Assembly (NCBI GenBank): GCA_019510305.1 | Contig: JAEKKN010000043.1 | Location: 1-48,355, forward strand | DNA length: 48,355 nucleotides | Direction: 5' to 3' | Source: Microbacterium sp. | GTDB lineage: Bacteria > Actinomycetota > Actinomycetes > Actinomycetales > Microbacteriaceae | In this document: in pieces, positions 23,982 through 31,484 of the stretch | How positions within the stretch are numbered: the first letter of the stretch is position 1 | Layout of the letters: each line of letters begins with the position of its first letter | The notes under the pieces: model-generated | What the model was told of the DNA's origin: nothing | The model's database searches: none | What the model saw: the letters and a program-made list of their open reading frames with translations, nothing else | Position numbers and translations under genes: made by a program

Positions 23982-24805
23982 GCCTGGTCGTCGAACCCGA
24001 GCAGTGGCAGGCGCCCGGCTGGTTCGAGGGAAGCGCGTTCGGGATTCCGGTCGTCGGCTCGCTGTTCTCCACGGGCTACAGCCTCGGCTCCGGCGATTGG
24101 GCCGGGGCTCTCGCCTCCGGAGTCGGAAGCGTCGGCGATCTCGTCGGAGTGGCAGTCGATCCGCTGGGGACCCTGGCGTCGAGCCTCGCCGGCTTCCTCC
24201 TCGATCGCTTCGTCTGGTTCCAAGAAGCGCTCGACGTGCTCGTCGGAGATCCGGCGATCGTCACGGCGGTCGGGCTGACGTGGGCGAACGTCGGTGCGGC
24301 GCTCGCCTCGCAATCGGAGCGGTTGATCGCGATCCGCGACCGGACGGTCGAGTACTGGCAGGGCCCGGCGGCCGAGGCGTTCCGGCGTCGGATGACGGAG
24401 ATGGCGCAGCGTGCAAGTGTCGAAGCCTTCGCATGCCGGTGCCTGAACACCGGCTTCGCGATCGGCAGCGGCATCGTCACCATCGTCCGTCAGATCGTCT
24501 CCGCCATCTGCGCAGAACTCGTCGGCAAGCTGATCGTCTGGGTGGGGGAGGCGATCGCCTCCCTCGGATTCGGCACGCCGGTCATCGTCGCGCAGGCGAC
24601 CTCGGCCATCGCTCGATGGGTCGATGACGCCGCGAAGTGGACCGACGAACTGCTCCAGTCCTCTGGCCGGTTCTGCGATCTGCTGCAGAAGCTGTACCGC
24701 GGGTTCGACGATGTGGGACTGTACAACCTCGGCATCGGACCGGATACCGTCATCGGGGCCGGCGCCGAGGGCGTCGACCAGGGCGCGCAGACGGCAGGAG
24801 CGTGA
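23978..24805 (+). CDS. WXG-containing type VII secretion substrate-like protein
   Basis: A 275-residue protein. Its first 85 residues are Gly/Ser-rich and hydrophobic. A WXG100-like helical hairpin follows, with the turn at Trp127-Gln-Gly129 (EYWQGPAAEAFRRRM); helix one runs from about 95 to 125. Next is a long hydrophobic stretch (IGSGIVTIVRQIVSAI, LVGKLIVWVGEAIASLGFG), as in EspB- or LXG-type substrates that embed or pore-form. No toxin domain is recognisable at the C-terminus. It is coupled to the EspC-like gene upstream (ATGA) and overlaps or abuts the next gene. Being exported by a type VII system is an inference. Confidence 0.6.
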   Translation: MSLVVEPEQWQAPGWFEGSAFGIPVVGSLFSTGYSLGSGDWAGALASGVGSVGDLVGVAVDPLGTLASSLAGFLLDRFVWFQEALDVLVGDPAIVTAVGLTWANVGAALASQSERLIAIRDRTVEYWQGPAAEAFRRRMTEMAQRASVEAFACRCLNTGFAIGSGIVTIVRQIVSAICAELVGKLIVWVGEAIASLGFGTPVIVAQATSAIARWVDDAAKWTDELLQSSGRFCDLLQKLYRGFDDVGLYNLGIGPDTVIGAGAEGVDQGAQTAGA

Positions 24806-24807
24806 GC

Positions 24808-25209
24808 ATGGTCATGGATGACGCACGGCTCACGGCCGCTCGCGAGCGGCTGGAGAAGCTCCGCCAGGAGGCGCATTCCGCAGCTGAAGAGACCGCACTG
24901 ATAGCCGCGCGGATCGAGCAGACCACGTACAGCGCGTGGTCGCGAGGACGCGAGGTGAGGATCACGATCGGTCCCGACGCATTGATCCAGGGTGCAGAGT
25001 TCACCGAAGACGCGATGACGAGATCGCCCCGCTCACTCGCTGCTGCGACCATGGATGCCCATGACCGCGCCATCGCCTTGCTGCGGTCGTCGGTCGAGGT
25101 CGCTGTCGGGGCGGCGTCTCATTCGGTGCAGGGACTCGCAGACACCGTCCTCTCAGAGGCGGAGGCGATGCTGTCCTCCGCCGAGCCGCGGCCTGATGAT
25201 CGGCACTGA
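24808..25209 (+). CDS. Second YbaB/EbfC-like protein of the type VII-like operon
   Basis: A 133-residue protein with a coiled N-terminal helix (TAARERLEKLRQEAHSA), then VRITIGPDALIQGAEFTE and LAAATMDAHDRAIALL, the strand-strand-helix pattern of YbaB/EbfC proteins. AGGAG lies 7 nt before the ATG at 24808; an in-frame GTG at 24802 overlaps the previous stop and is an alternative start. The ends of this gene and the next overlap by 14 nt. Confidence 0.6.
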   Translation: MVMDDARLTAARERLEKLRQEAHSAAEETALIAARIEQTTYSAWSRGREVRITIGPDALIQGAEFTEDAMTRSPRSLAAATMDAHDRAIALLRSSVEVAVGAASHSVQGLADTVLSEAEAMLSSAEPRPDDRH

Positions 25210-25957
25210 GACGGCGCCCCTCCGAACCGGGCTGACCCGCCGGGCGTGGACGAGGGCTGCGGGCATCATGCCGGTGACCGCGGTCGCCGTGATCGCCGGT
25301 TGCTGCCTCGCGGCGGCGTTCACCAGCGGTCAGGTGCGATTCGTCGCGGTCGCGGTCGTGATTCTGGTCGGTGTGGTCGCAGGTCTCCTGTGGACGAAGC
25401 ATGGAGGCGTGGACGCCGTCCATCGTCGTGTGGCGGCCGCGCGCTCTGCGTGGTCCGGCAGCCGAGAAGGTGCCGCGAGCGTGCAGGACGGCGCGGCGGA
25501 TGCTCGCGATGTCGCTCTCGCGCTGCCGCGAGGATGGCGCGTCGAGGCGGCGCGGGGCAGGATGCGGTTCCCCCTGGGGGAGGTGACGGTGCGTGGCGAG
25601 ACGTGGGTGCTCCGTGCCGTCGTCGGGTCACGTCGTGCTCCTCGGCGCCGTGAGGTGGTCGGTGTCGATGCGCCGACCCACGGCGCGTTCCTGTCCATCC
25701 CGGTGGGCACGACGGCGGACTCTATGCTCGTGGCGCCTGCCTGGGCGGGGAACACGAGCGTCTCCGCGCCTGTCTGGCTGCCCACGGTCCGCGACCGGGT
25801 CGCAGAGCACGAAGATCTTCCAGCGTCTCTCACGGTCGGCGACGACCGGGTGATCCTGTTCGCGCTCGACGACCCGCGTCCCGAGACGATGCTGAACAGA
25901 GCCCGACTGGTCTGTGACGTGGCCGCTATCGTCCAGGCGGCGCACGGGCGTCCGTGA
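25196..25957 (+). CDS. Two-helix membrane protein, last gene of the type VII-like operon
   Basis: A 253-residue protein with two membrane helices near the N-terminus (PVTAVAVIAGCCLAAAFT; FVAVAVVILVGVVAGLLW), then a soluble domain of about 180 residues (LPRGWRVEAARGRMRFPLGE, LVAPAWAGNTSVSAPVWLP). With a helical hairpin, both ends are probably cytoplasmic. I do not recognise the soluble domain. It overlaps the preceding gene by 14 nt and ends 57 nt before the UPF0182 gene, so it closes the operon. A role in membrane docking of the substrates is a guess from context. Confidence 0.6.
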   Translation: MIGTETAPLRTGLTRRAWTRAAGIMPVTAVAVIAGCCLAAAFTSGQVRFVAVAVVILVGVVAGLLWTKHGGVDAVHRRVAAARSAWSGSREGAASVQDGAADARDVALALPRGWRVEAARGRMRFPLGEVTVRGETWVLRAVVGSRRAPRRREVVGVDAPTHGAFLSIPVGTTADSMLVAPAWAGNTSVSAPVWLPTVRDRVAEHEDLPASLTVGDDRVILFALDDPRPETMLNRARLVCDVAAIVQAAHGRP

Positions 25958-26002
25958 TCTCGCTGTGACCGGACCAGGAGCCGCCCCATAGTAAGGCATG
26001 CC

Positions 26003-26008
26003 TAGGAT
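26003..26008 (+). promoter_or_regulatory. -10 box TAGGAT for the UPF0182 gene, next to a palindrome
   Basis: TAGGAT is followed by 6 nt and the GTG at 26015. The perfect palindrome AGGCATGCCT (25995-26004) runs into the -10 box. With TA/TAG flanks it faintly resembles DtxR/MntR-type sites, so a repressor could occlude the promoter. Confidence 0.5.
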
Positions 26009-26014
26009 GGGAGC

Positions 26015-28918
26015 GTGACCTCGACCTCATCCCCGAATCCGGCCGCGCCTCGAACATCGCGGAGGATCGTCGGCATCTCGCTGGTGATCCTGGCGGCGCT
26101 GATCGCGGCCTTCTTCGTCTTCGCATCGCTGTACACCGAATTCCTCTGGTTCGACCAGCTGGGCTTCACGACCGTGCTCACGACGCAGTGGTTCGCCACT
26201 GCTCTGATGTTCACCCTCGGGTTCCTCGGCATGGCGGTGCCGCTGTTCGTCGTGATCCAGCTCGCGTACCGGCTGCGCCCCGTCTACGTCAGGCTCAGCT
26301 CGCAGCTCGACCGGTACCAGGAGGTCATCGAGCCGCTGCGGCGCCTGGCCATGTGGGGGATGCCGGTCTTCTTCGGCCTCTTCGCCGGCTTCTCGGCCGC
26401 GAGCCAGTGGAAGACCGTCTGGCTCTGGGCGAACGGCGTCGCCACCGACTCGGTCGACCCGCAGTTCGGGCTCGACACGGGCTTCTACATGTTCGCGATG
26501 CCGTTCTACTCGATCCTCCTCGCGTTCGTGTCGGCCGTCCTCCTCCTGTGCCTGCTGGTGACGGCTCTCGTGTCGTACCTGTACGGCTCCGTGCGCATCG
26601 GCCAGGGCGAGCTGCGCATCTCGAAGCCTGCACGCATCCAGCTCGCCGTCATCGCGGGGCTCTATCTCCTCGTGCAGGCGGTGAGCCTGTGGCTCGACCG
26701 CTTCAAGACGCTGGTCGCGCCCGAGGGGCGCATCACGGGCGCCGCGTACACGAGCGTCAACGCGACGATCCCGGGTCTCGCGATCGTCGCCGTCATCGCG
26801 GCCGTCGTCGCGGTGCTCTTCTTCGTCACCGCCGTCATCGGCCGTTGGCGCTTCCCGCTGGCAGGCACCGCGCTGCTGATCGTCGCCTCGCTCGTGGTCG
26901 GCGTCGGCTACCCCTGGATCGTCACCACCTTCCAGGTGAAGCCGAACGAGAACGCGTATCAGGCCGAGTTCTACCAGCGGAACATCGACGGCACCAAGGA
27001 CGCGTACGGCCTCTCCGACGTCGAGATCACGTCCTTCACGGCCAAGACGGACGCCGAAGCAGGCCAGTTGCGCGAAGACGCCGACACCACGGCGTCCATC
27101 CGCATCATCGATCCGAAGATCGTCGACGACGTCATCCGTCAGCAGGACCAGGCGCGCGACTACTACCAGTTCCCGCAGACCCTCGACGTCGACCGCTATC
27201 AGATCGACGGCAAGAGTCAGGACGCCGTCGTGGCTGTGCGCGATCTGGACATCAAGAACCTCGGTGACAGCGACACCTGGAACAACCGCGTCGCGGTGTA
27301 CACGCACGGCTACGGTCTGCTCGCGATGGCGGGCAACGACCGCACCGCGTCGGGCGAGCCGGTGTTCCTCGAGCGCGGCATGCCGACCTCGGGCGCTCTG
27401 AGTTCCGCGGAGGAGTACGAGCCCCGCATCTACTTCGGCGAGAAATCGCCCGAGTACTCCATCGTGGGCGCCCCCAAGGGCTCGGACCCGGTCGAGATCG
27501 ACTACGCGAGCGGCACCGACGGTGAGAGCAACACGACGACGACCTTCACCGGCAACGGTGGACCGGCGATCGGCGACACGTTCACCAAGCTGCTGTACGC
27601 ACTGAAGTTCCAGTCCGAGCAGATCCTGTTCTCGAACCTCGTGAACGAGAAGTCCCAGATCCTCTACGACCGCGACCCGAAGACTCGTGTGCAGAAGGTG
27701 GCGCCGTACCTCGAGGTCGACAGCGACCCGTATCCCAGCGTGGTCGATGGCCGCATCGTGTGGATCGTCGACGCCTACACGACGAGCGACTCGTATCCGT
27801 ACTCGAAGAGCGTCAGCCTGTCCGAGGCGATCGCCGACTCCAGCACGCCGACGCCGACGCTCGCGATCGACGAGATCAACTACATCCGCAACTCGGTCAA
27901 GGCGACCGTCGACGCCTACGACGGTTCGGTCACGCTGTACGCATGGGACGAGACCGACCCGGTGCTGCAGACCTGGCAGAAGGTGTACCCGTCGACGCTG
28001 AAGCCGATCAGCGAGATGTCGGGCGACCTGATGAGCCATGTGCGCTACCCGACCGACCTGTTCAAGGTGCAGCGCGATCTGCTCGGGATCTACCACATCG
28101 ACGATGCGGGGTCCTTCGCGCAGCTCGACAACCGGTGGCAGACGCCCAAGGACCCGCGCAGCAAGGACCTGCTCCAGCCGCCGTACTACCTGAGCATGAA
28201 GATGCCGGGTCAGGACACCGCGCGGTTCTCGATGTTCTCGACGTTCATCCCTGCGTCGGGGACGTCCGGCAGTTCCCGCGATGTGCTGATGGGCTATCTC
28301 GGAGTGGATTCGGATGCCGGTTCAGAGGCGGGGGTGAAGGCGGAGGGCTACGGCACCCTGAGGCTGTTGGAGATCAACGATGCGACGACCGTGCCGGGCC
28401 CCGGTCAGGTGCAGAACTCGTTCGACACCGATCCCTTCGTCGCTCCCAAGCTCAACGTGCTCGCGATCGGAAAGTCCGAGGTCGCCTACGGCAACCTCTT
28501 GACGCTTCCGGTCGGTGGCGGCCTGCTCTACGTGCAGCCGGTCTATCTGCAGTCGACCGACAACACCCAGGTTCCGAAGCTCCGATCCGTGCTCGTCGCC
28601 TTCGGTGGGAATGTGGCGATCGAAGACACGCTGACGGCCGCGCTGGATTCGCTGTTCGGCGGTTCGGCAGGAGCGACGGGTGGTGACGATCAGGTGACCC
28701 CGACCACTCCGCCGGACACGGGAGAGACGCCCGGCACCGGTGAGACGCCGCCCGCCACCGATGCACGCGCCGAGGCGCTCGCCGCAGCCGGTCAGGCTCT
28801 CTCCGACCGCGAAGCGGCACTGAAGTCGGGCGATCTGACGAAGTTCGCCGAAGCCGACGAGCGGCTCACCGACGCCGTGCAGACGCTGATCGAGCTCGAC
28901 GACGCCGCGGGGGAGTAG
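26015..28918 (+). CDS. UPF0182 family large membrane protein
   Basis: A 967-residue protein of the UPF0182/COG1615 family (mycobacterial Rv3193c lies in the equivalent place). The N-terminal third has seven predicted membrane helices, beginning ISLVILAALIAAFFVFASLY with the conserved YTEFLWFDQLGF after it. A large domain of about 550 residues then carries YQFPQTLDVDRYQIDGK, YTHGYG, FLERGMP and QTWQKVYP. The end is a Pro/Thr-rich linker and a helical tail (ARAEALAAAGQALSDREAA). Function is unknown to me. GTG 26015 follows a -10 box by 6 nt, so the transcript is probably leaderless. A terminator hairpin lies 12 nt after the stop. Confidence 0.9.
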   Translation: MTSTSSPNPAAPRTSRRIVGISLVILAALIAAFFVFASLYTEFLWFDQLGFTTVLTTQWFATALMFTLGFLGMAVPLFVVIQLAYRLRPVYVRLSSQLDRYQEVIEPLRRLAMWGMPVFFGLFAGFSAASQWKTVWLWANGVATDSVDPQFGLDTGFYMFAMPFYSILLAFVSAVLLLCLLVTALVSYLYGSVRIGQGELRISKPARIQLAVIAGLYLLVQAVSLWLDRFKTLVAPEGRITGAAYTSVNATIPGLAIVAVIAAVVAVLFFVTAVIGRWRFPLAGTALLIVASLVVGVGYPWIVTTFQVKPNENAYQAEFYQRNIDGTKDAYGLSDVEITSFTAKTDAEAGQLREDADTTASIRIIDPKIVDDVIRQQDQARDYYQFPQTLDVDRYQIDGKSQDAVVAVRDLDIKNLGDSDTWNNRVAVYTHGYGLLAMAGNDRTASGEPVFLERGMPTSGALSSAEEYEPRIYFGEKSPEYSIVGAPKGSDPVEIDYASGTDGESNTTTTFTGNGGPAIGDTFTKLLYALKFQSEQILFSNLVNEKSQILYDRDPKTRVQKVAPYLEVDSDPYPSVVDGRIVWIVDAYTTSDSYPYSKSVSLSEAIADSSTPTPTLAIDEINYIRNSVKATVDAYDGSVTLYAWDETDPVLQTWQKVYPSTLKPISEMSGDLMSHVRYPTDLFKVQRDLLGIYHIDDAGSFAQLDNRWQTPKDPRSKDLLQPPYYLSMKMPGQDTARFSMFSTFIPASGTSGSSRDVLMGYLGVDSDAGSEAGVKAEGYGTLRLLEINDATTVPGPGQVQNSFDTDPFVAPKLNVLAIGKSEVAYGNLLTLPVGGGLLYVQPVYLQSTDNTQVPKLRSVLVAFGGNVAIEDTLTAALDSLFGGSAGATGGDDQVTPTTPPDTGETPGTGETPPATDARAEALAAAGQALSDREAALKSGDLTKFAEADERLTDAVQTLIELDDAAGE

Positions 28919-28930
28919 ACCTGCGGCAGA

Positions 28931-28964
28931 CGAATGGGCGTTCCCGTGAGGGGGCGCCCATTCG
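28931..28964 (+). terminator. Terminator hairpin of the UPF0182 gene
   Basis: CGAATGGGCG (28931-28940) pairs exactly with CGCCCATTCG (28955-28964), with further CCC/GGG pairing inside. It lies 12 nt after the stop codon; no long T-run follows. Confidence 0.7.
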
Positions 28965-29003
28965 CGTGTCGGCCCTCGATTCGCGCCTGCTGAAATCGCG
29001 TGT

Positions 29004-29009
29004 TAGGCT
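29004..29009 (+). promoter_or_regulatory. Probable -10 box TAGGCT of the initiator tRNA gene
   Basis: TAGGCT lies 10 nt before the mature 5' end of the tRNA, a usual distance. I do not see a convincing -35 box. Confidence 0.4.
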
Positions 29010-29019
29010 ATTGATGTGC

Positions 29020-29093
29020 CGCGGGGTGGAGCAGTTCGGTAGCTCGCCGGGCTCATAACCCGGAGGTCGCAGGTTCAAATCCTGTCCCCGCAA
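29020..29093 (+). tRNA. Initiator tRNA-Met (anticodon CAT)
   Basis: A full cloverleaf: acceptor CGCGGGG with CCCCGCA, D-arm around GGAGCAGTTCGGTAGCTC, anticodon stem CCGGG/CCCGG with CAT at 29054-29056, and T-arm with GGTTCAAATCC. Position 1 is C opposite A72, a mismatch found in bacterial initiator tRNA, and the anticodon stem has the three G-C pairs typical of tRNA-fMet. The CCA end is not encoded (CAA follows). Confidence 0.96.
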
Positions 29094-29098
29094 CAAGA

Positions 29099-29134
29099 AG
29101 AAGAGGCTCGATCCGCAAGGATCGGGCCTCTTCT
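29099..29134 (+). terminator. Strong terminator hairpin after the tRNA
   Basis: Sixteen base pairs (one G-U) between 29099-29114 and 29119-29134 close a GCAA tetraloop (GNRA type). It starts 5 nt after the tRNA and should end its transcript. Confidence 0.8.
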
Positions 29135-29270
29135 GCGTGTGCCCGTCTTTCGGCGTGCCGTGCGTCGGCCCGGATGCGATCCGCAGGTCGAGAACGGCGG
29201 ATTCGGCATGCAGACAGGATCAGGGCATGCAGACGGAACCATGGCAGGCGGATGCTGGGAGGATGGGCAC

Positions 29271-30080
29271 ATGTCAGAGAACGTTGCCGTGCCCGTCGCC
29301 GTGTGCCAGTTCGCACCCACCGCGTCGCGGGAGGCCAACCTCGAGCGGATCGCGGAGCTGACGGCGGATGCCGCGGCACGCGGCGCCCGCCTGGTCGTGT
29401 TCCCCGAGTACTCCAGCTACTTCGTCGACCCGATGGACGCATCGCTCGCCGAGAACGCGGAGGACCTGGACGGTCCGTTCGTGTCGACGCTCAGCGCCCT
29501 CGCGGCCGAGCATGCCGTGGTCATCGTCGCAGGTCTCGTCGAGCGCGCGTGGGATGCCGGGCACGTGCGCAACGCGGTCGTCGCGGTACGAGGCGACCGC
29601 GTGCTCGCGGTCTACCGCAAGCAGCACCTGTACGACGCGTTCGGGCAGACCGAGTCCGACTGGATCGAGGCGGGCGAGACCGGGAGAGCCGCGATCTTCG
29701 AGGTCGCCGGCATCCGCTTCGGGCTCATGACCTGCTACGACCTGCGATTCCCCGAGGTCGGACGCACACTCGCGGATGCCGAGGTCGACGCGATCGTGGT
29801 TCCGGCCGAGTGGGTGCGCGGACCCCTCAAAGAGCACCACTGGACGACCCTGCTGGCCGCCCGCGCCATCGAGAACACGGCGTACGTGGTCGCGGCTGAT
29901 CATCCGGCGCCGATCGGGGTGGGCCATTCGCAGATCGTCGATCCGCAGGGAGTCGTTCTCGCGGGCGTCGGAAGCGCCGAGGGCATCGCAATAGGCGTGG
30001 TCGAACGCGCGACGGTCGAACGCGTCCGGGCGGCGAACCCCGCTCTGCGGCTGCGCCGCTACCGCGTGATCCCTGCCTGA
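29271..30080 (+). CDS. Carbon-nitrogen hydrolase (nitrilase superfamily, amidase type)
   Basis: A 269-residue nitrilase-superfamily enzyme that hydrolyses C-N amide bonds. The catalytic triad is visible as Glu46 (VVFPEYSSYF), Lys117 (YRKQHLYDAF) and Cys155 (LMTCYDLRFPE). The YDAFGQTES segment resembles the omega-amidase/NIT subgroup, which acts on alpha-ketoglutaramate-like substrates or deaminated glutathione. The start is ATG 29271 with GGGAGG 8 nt upstream. It is convergent with a class I aminotransferase gene; Nit2-type omega-amidase with a transaminase of this type is a known functional pairing (methionine/glutamine transamination), so a shared pathway is plausible. Confidence 0.85.
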   Translation: MSENVAVPVAVCQFAPTASREANLERIAELTADAAARGARLVVFPEYSSYFVDPMDASLAENAEDLDGPFVSTLSALAAEHAVVIVAGLVERAWDAGHVRNAVVAVRGDRVLAVYRKQHLYDAFGQTESDWIEAGETGRAAIFEVAGIRFGLMTCYDLRFPEVGRTLADAEVDAIVVPAEWVRGPLKEHHWTTLLAARAIENTAYVVAADHPAPIGVGHSQIVDPQGVVLAGVGSAEGIAIGVVERATVERVRAANPALRLRRYRVIPA

Positions 30081-30105
30081 CCGGCCTGACATCCGCTCCG
30101 CTTGC

Positions 30106-30170
30106 CGTTTCCGGTCGCGATTCCTGCCGCTTCTCGCCTCTCACGGCGGCACGAACTGCGACCGGAAGCG
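30106..30170. repeat. 65-nt palindrome between convergent genes
   Basis: Outer arms 30106-30118 and 30158-30170 (core TTCCGGTCGC/GCGACCGGAA) pair almost fully, and an inner GCCGC/GCGGC stem closes the structure. It sits between the stops of the nitrilase-type gene (+) and the aminotransferase gene (-) and probably terminates both. No other feature is visible in 30081-30190. Confidence 0.65.
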
Positions 30171-30190
30171 CCGATGCGTGCTGTGCGCCG

Positions 30191-31384
30191 TCAGCGGGCC
30201 AGGCGGGCAGCGGCCTCTTCGAGGACCTCGATGCGCTTGCATGCTGCGAACCGCACGAGGCCTGCGTAACGATCACGGTGCCCGGGGGAGACGAAGGCGC
30301 TCAACGGGATCGCGACGACGCCGGAGCGCTCGGGGAGCGCGCGGCAGAATGCGGCGGCATCCGCCCCGCCCAGCGCGGTCGCATCGGCGACGGTGAAGTA
30401 GCCGCCCTGTGGAGCATGCACCTCGAAGCCCGCCGCGCGAAGCCCCTCGCCGAGGATCTCGTGCTTGCGGGCGAGCAGAGCGGCGGCGTCCGCGAAGTAC
30501 GACTCCGGCAGGCGCAGTCCCACCGCCACCGCAGGCTGGAACGGCGCGCCGTTCACGTAGGTGAGGTACTGCTTGACCGTCAGCACCGCCGTGATGAGGT
30601 CGGCCGGGCCATGAACCCAGCCGATCTTCCAGCCGGTGGCCGAGAAGGTCTTGCCGGCCGACGAGATGGTGAGCGTCCGCTCCGCGGCACCGGGCAAGGT
30701 CGCGATCGGTGTGTGCGCAGCATGGAACGCGAGGTGCTCGTACACCTCGTCGGTGACGATGAGCGCATCGTGCAGGTGCGCCAGACGCACGACCTCGGTG
30801 AGGACCTCGCGTCTGAAGACGGCGCCCGTCGGGTTGTGCGGATCGTTCACGAGGATGATGCGGGTGTTGTCGGAGACCGATGCCGCGAGCTGAGCGAGGT
30901 CGGGCTGGAAGTCCGGGGCCCGCAGCGGCACCGTGACGAGCTTCGCCCCCGCGAGGGCCACCGCCGCGGCGTAGGAGTCGTAGTAGGGCTCGAACACGAC
31001 GACTTCGTCGTCGGGACCGTCGATGAGCGCGAGCAGCGTCGCGGTGAGGGCCTCTGTCGCTCCGGCCGTCACGATCACCTCGGTGTCCGGATCGACGTCG
31101 AGAGAGTAGAAGCGGCGCTGGTGCTCGCTGATCGCCAGGAGGAGATCCGGCATCCCACGGCCGGGCGGATACTGGTTCACGCCGGCCGAGATCGCCTCGC
31201 GCGCGGCCTCCAGGACCTCGATCGGACCGTCTTCGTCGGGGAAGCCCTGGCCGAGGTTGATGGCGCCGGTTCTCACCGCCAGTGCAGACATCTCTGCGAA
31301 GATGGTGGGCGCGACGCCCCCGTCGGATGCCAGCAGTCCTGCGCCCGCTGCCGCGCGCCTCCATGCGCCGGGAATGACACTCAT
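30191..31384 (-). CDS. Class I/II PLP aminotransferase (kynurenine/methionine aminotransferase type)
   Basis: A 397-residue fold-type I aminotransferase. Motifs are AINLGQGFPDEDGP near the N-terminus, NQYPPGRGMPDL, VTAGATEALTATLLAL, NDPHNPTGAVF (substrate-binding Asn), DEVYEHLAF (Asp and Tyr) and SSAGKTFSATGWKIGW, whose Lys binds PLP. The GQGFPD and GRGMPDL pattern is that of the methionine/glutamine/kynurenine aminotransferase group (YbdL-like). The start is ATG 31384, with a TAGCCT box 7 nt upstream and no ribosome binding site; the frame is open further upstream but unconserved. It is convergent with the nitrilase-type gene. Confidence 0.85.
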   Translation of the reverse strand: MSVIPGAWRRAAAGAGLLASDGGVAPTIFAEMSALAVRTGAINLGQGFPDEDGPIEVLEAAREAISAGVNQYPPGRGMPDLLLAISEHQRRFYSLDVDPDTEVIVTAGATEALTATLLALIDGPDDEVVVFEPYYDSYAAAVALAGAKLVTVPLRAPDFQPDLAQLAASVSDNTRIILVNDPHNPTGAVFRREVLTEVVRLAHLHDALIVTDEVYEHLAFHAAHTPIATLPGAAERTLTISSAGKTFSATGWKIGWVHGPADLITAVLTVKQYLTYVNGAPFQPAVAVGLRLPESYFADAAALLARKHEILGEGLRAAGFEVHAPQGGYFTVADATALGGADAAAFCRALPERSGVVAIPLSAFVSPGHRDRYAGLVRFAACKRIEVLEEAAARLAR

Positions 31385-31391
31385 GAAGAAC

Positions 31392-31397
31392 AGGCTA
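31392..31397 (-). promoter_or_regulatory. -10 box TAGCCT for the aminotransferase gene (leaderless)
   Basis: On the minus strand TAGCCT is followed by 7 nt and the ATG at 31384. Confidence 0.5.
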
Positions 31398-31484
31398 AGG
31401 CCATAGCGGAAACTCATCTTCGACATAAGGAACGCACAGACACGGGCGGCACTCTGAAGAGGCGTTGCTGAAGGAGCAGACACC

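Noticed and set aside
26027..28096. 689-codon minus-strand ORF
   Set aside because: It is a GC-rich shadow of the UPF0182 gene, with an Arg/His/Asp-rich composition and no motifs.
28866..29096. Minus-strand ORF containing GQDLNLRPPGYEPGELPN
   Set aside because: It is the antisense translation of the initiator tRNA gene, a well-known false protein in databases.
29053..29442. Minus-strand ORF ending GTGFEPATSGL
   Set aside because: Another common false ORF reading through the tRNA and terminator; it is antisense to the nitrilase-type gene.
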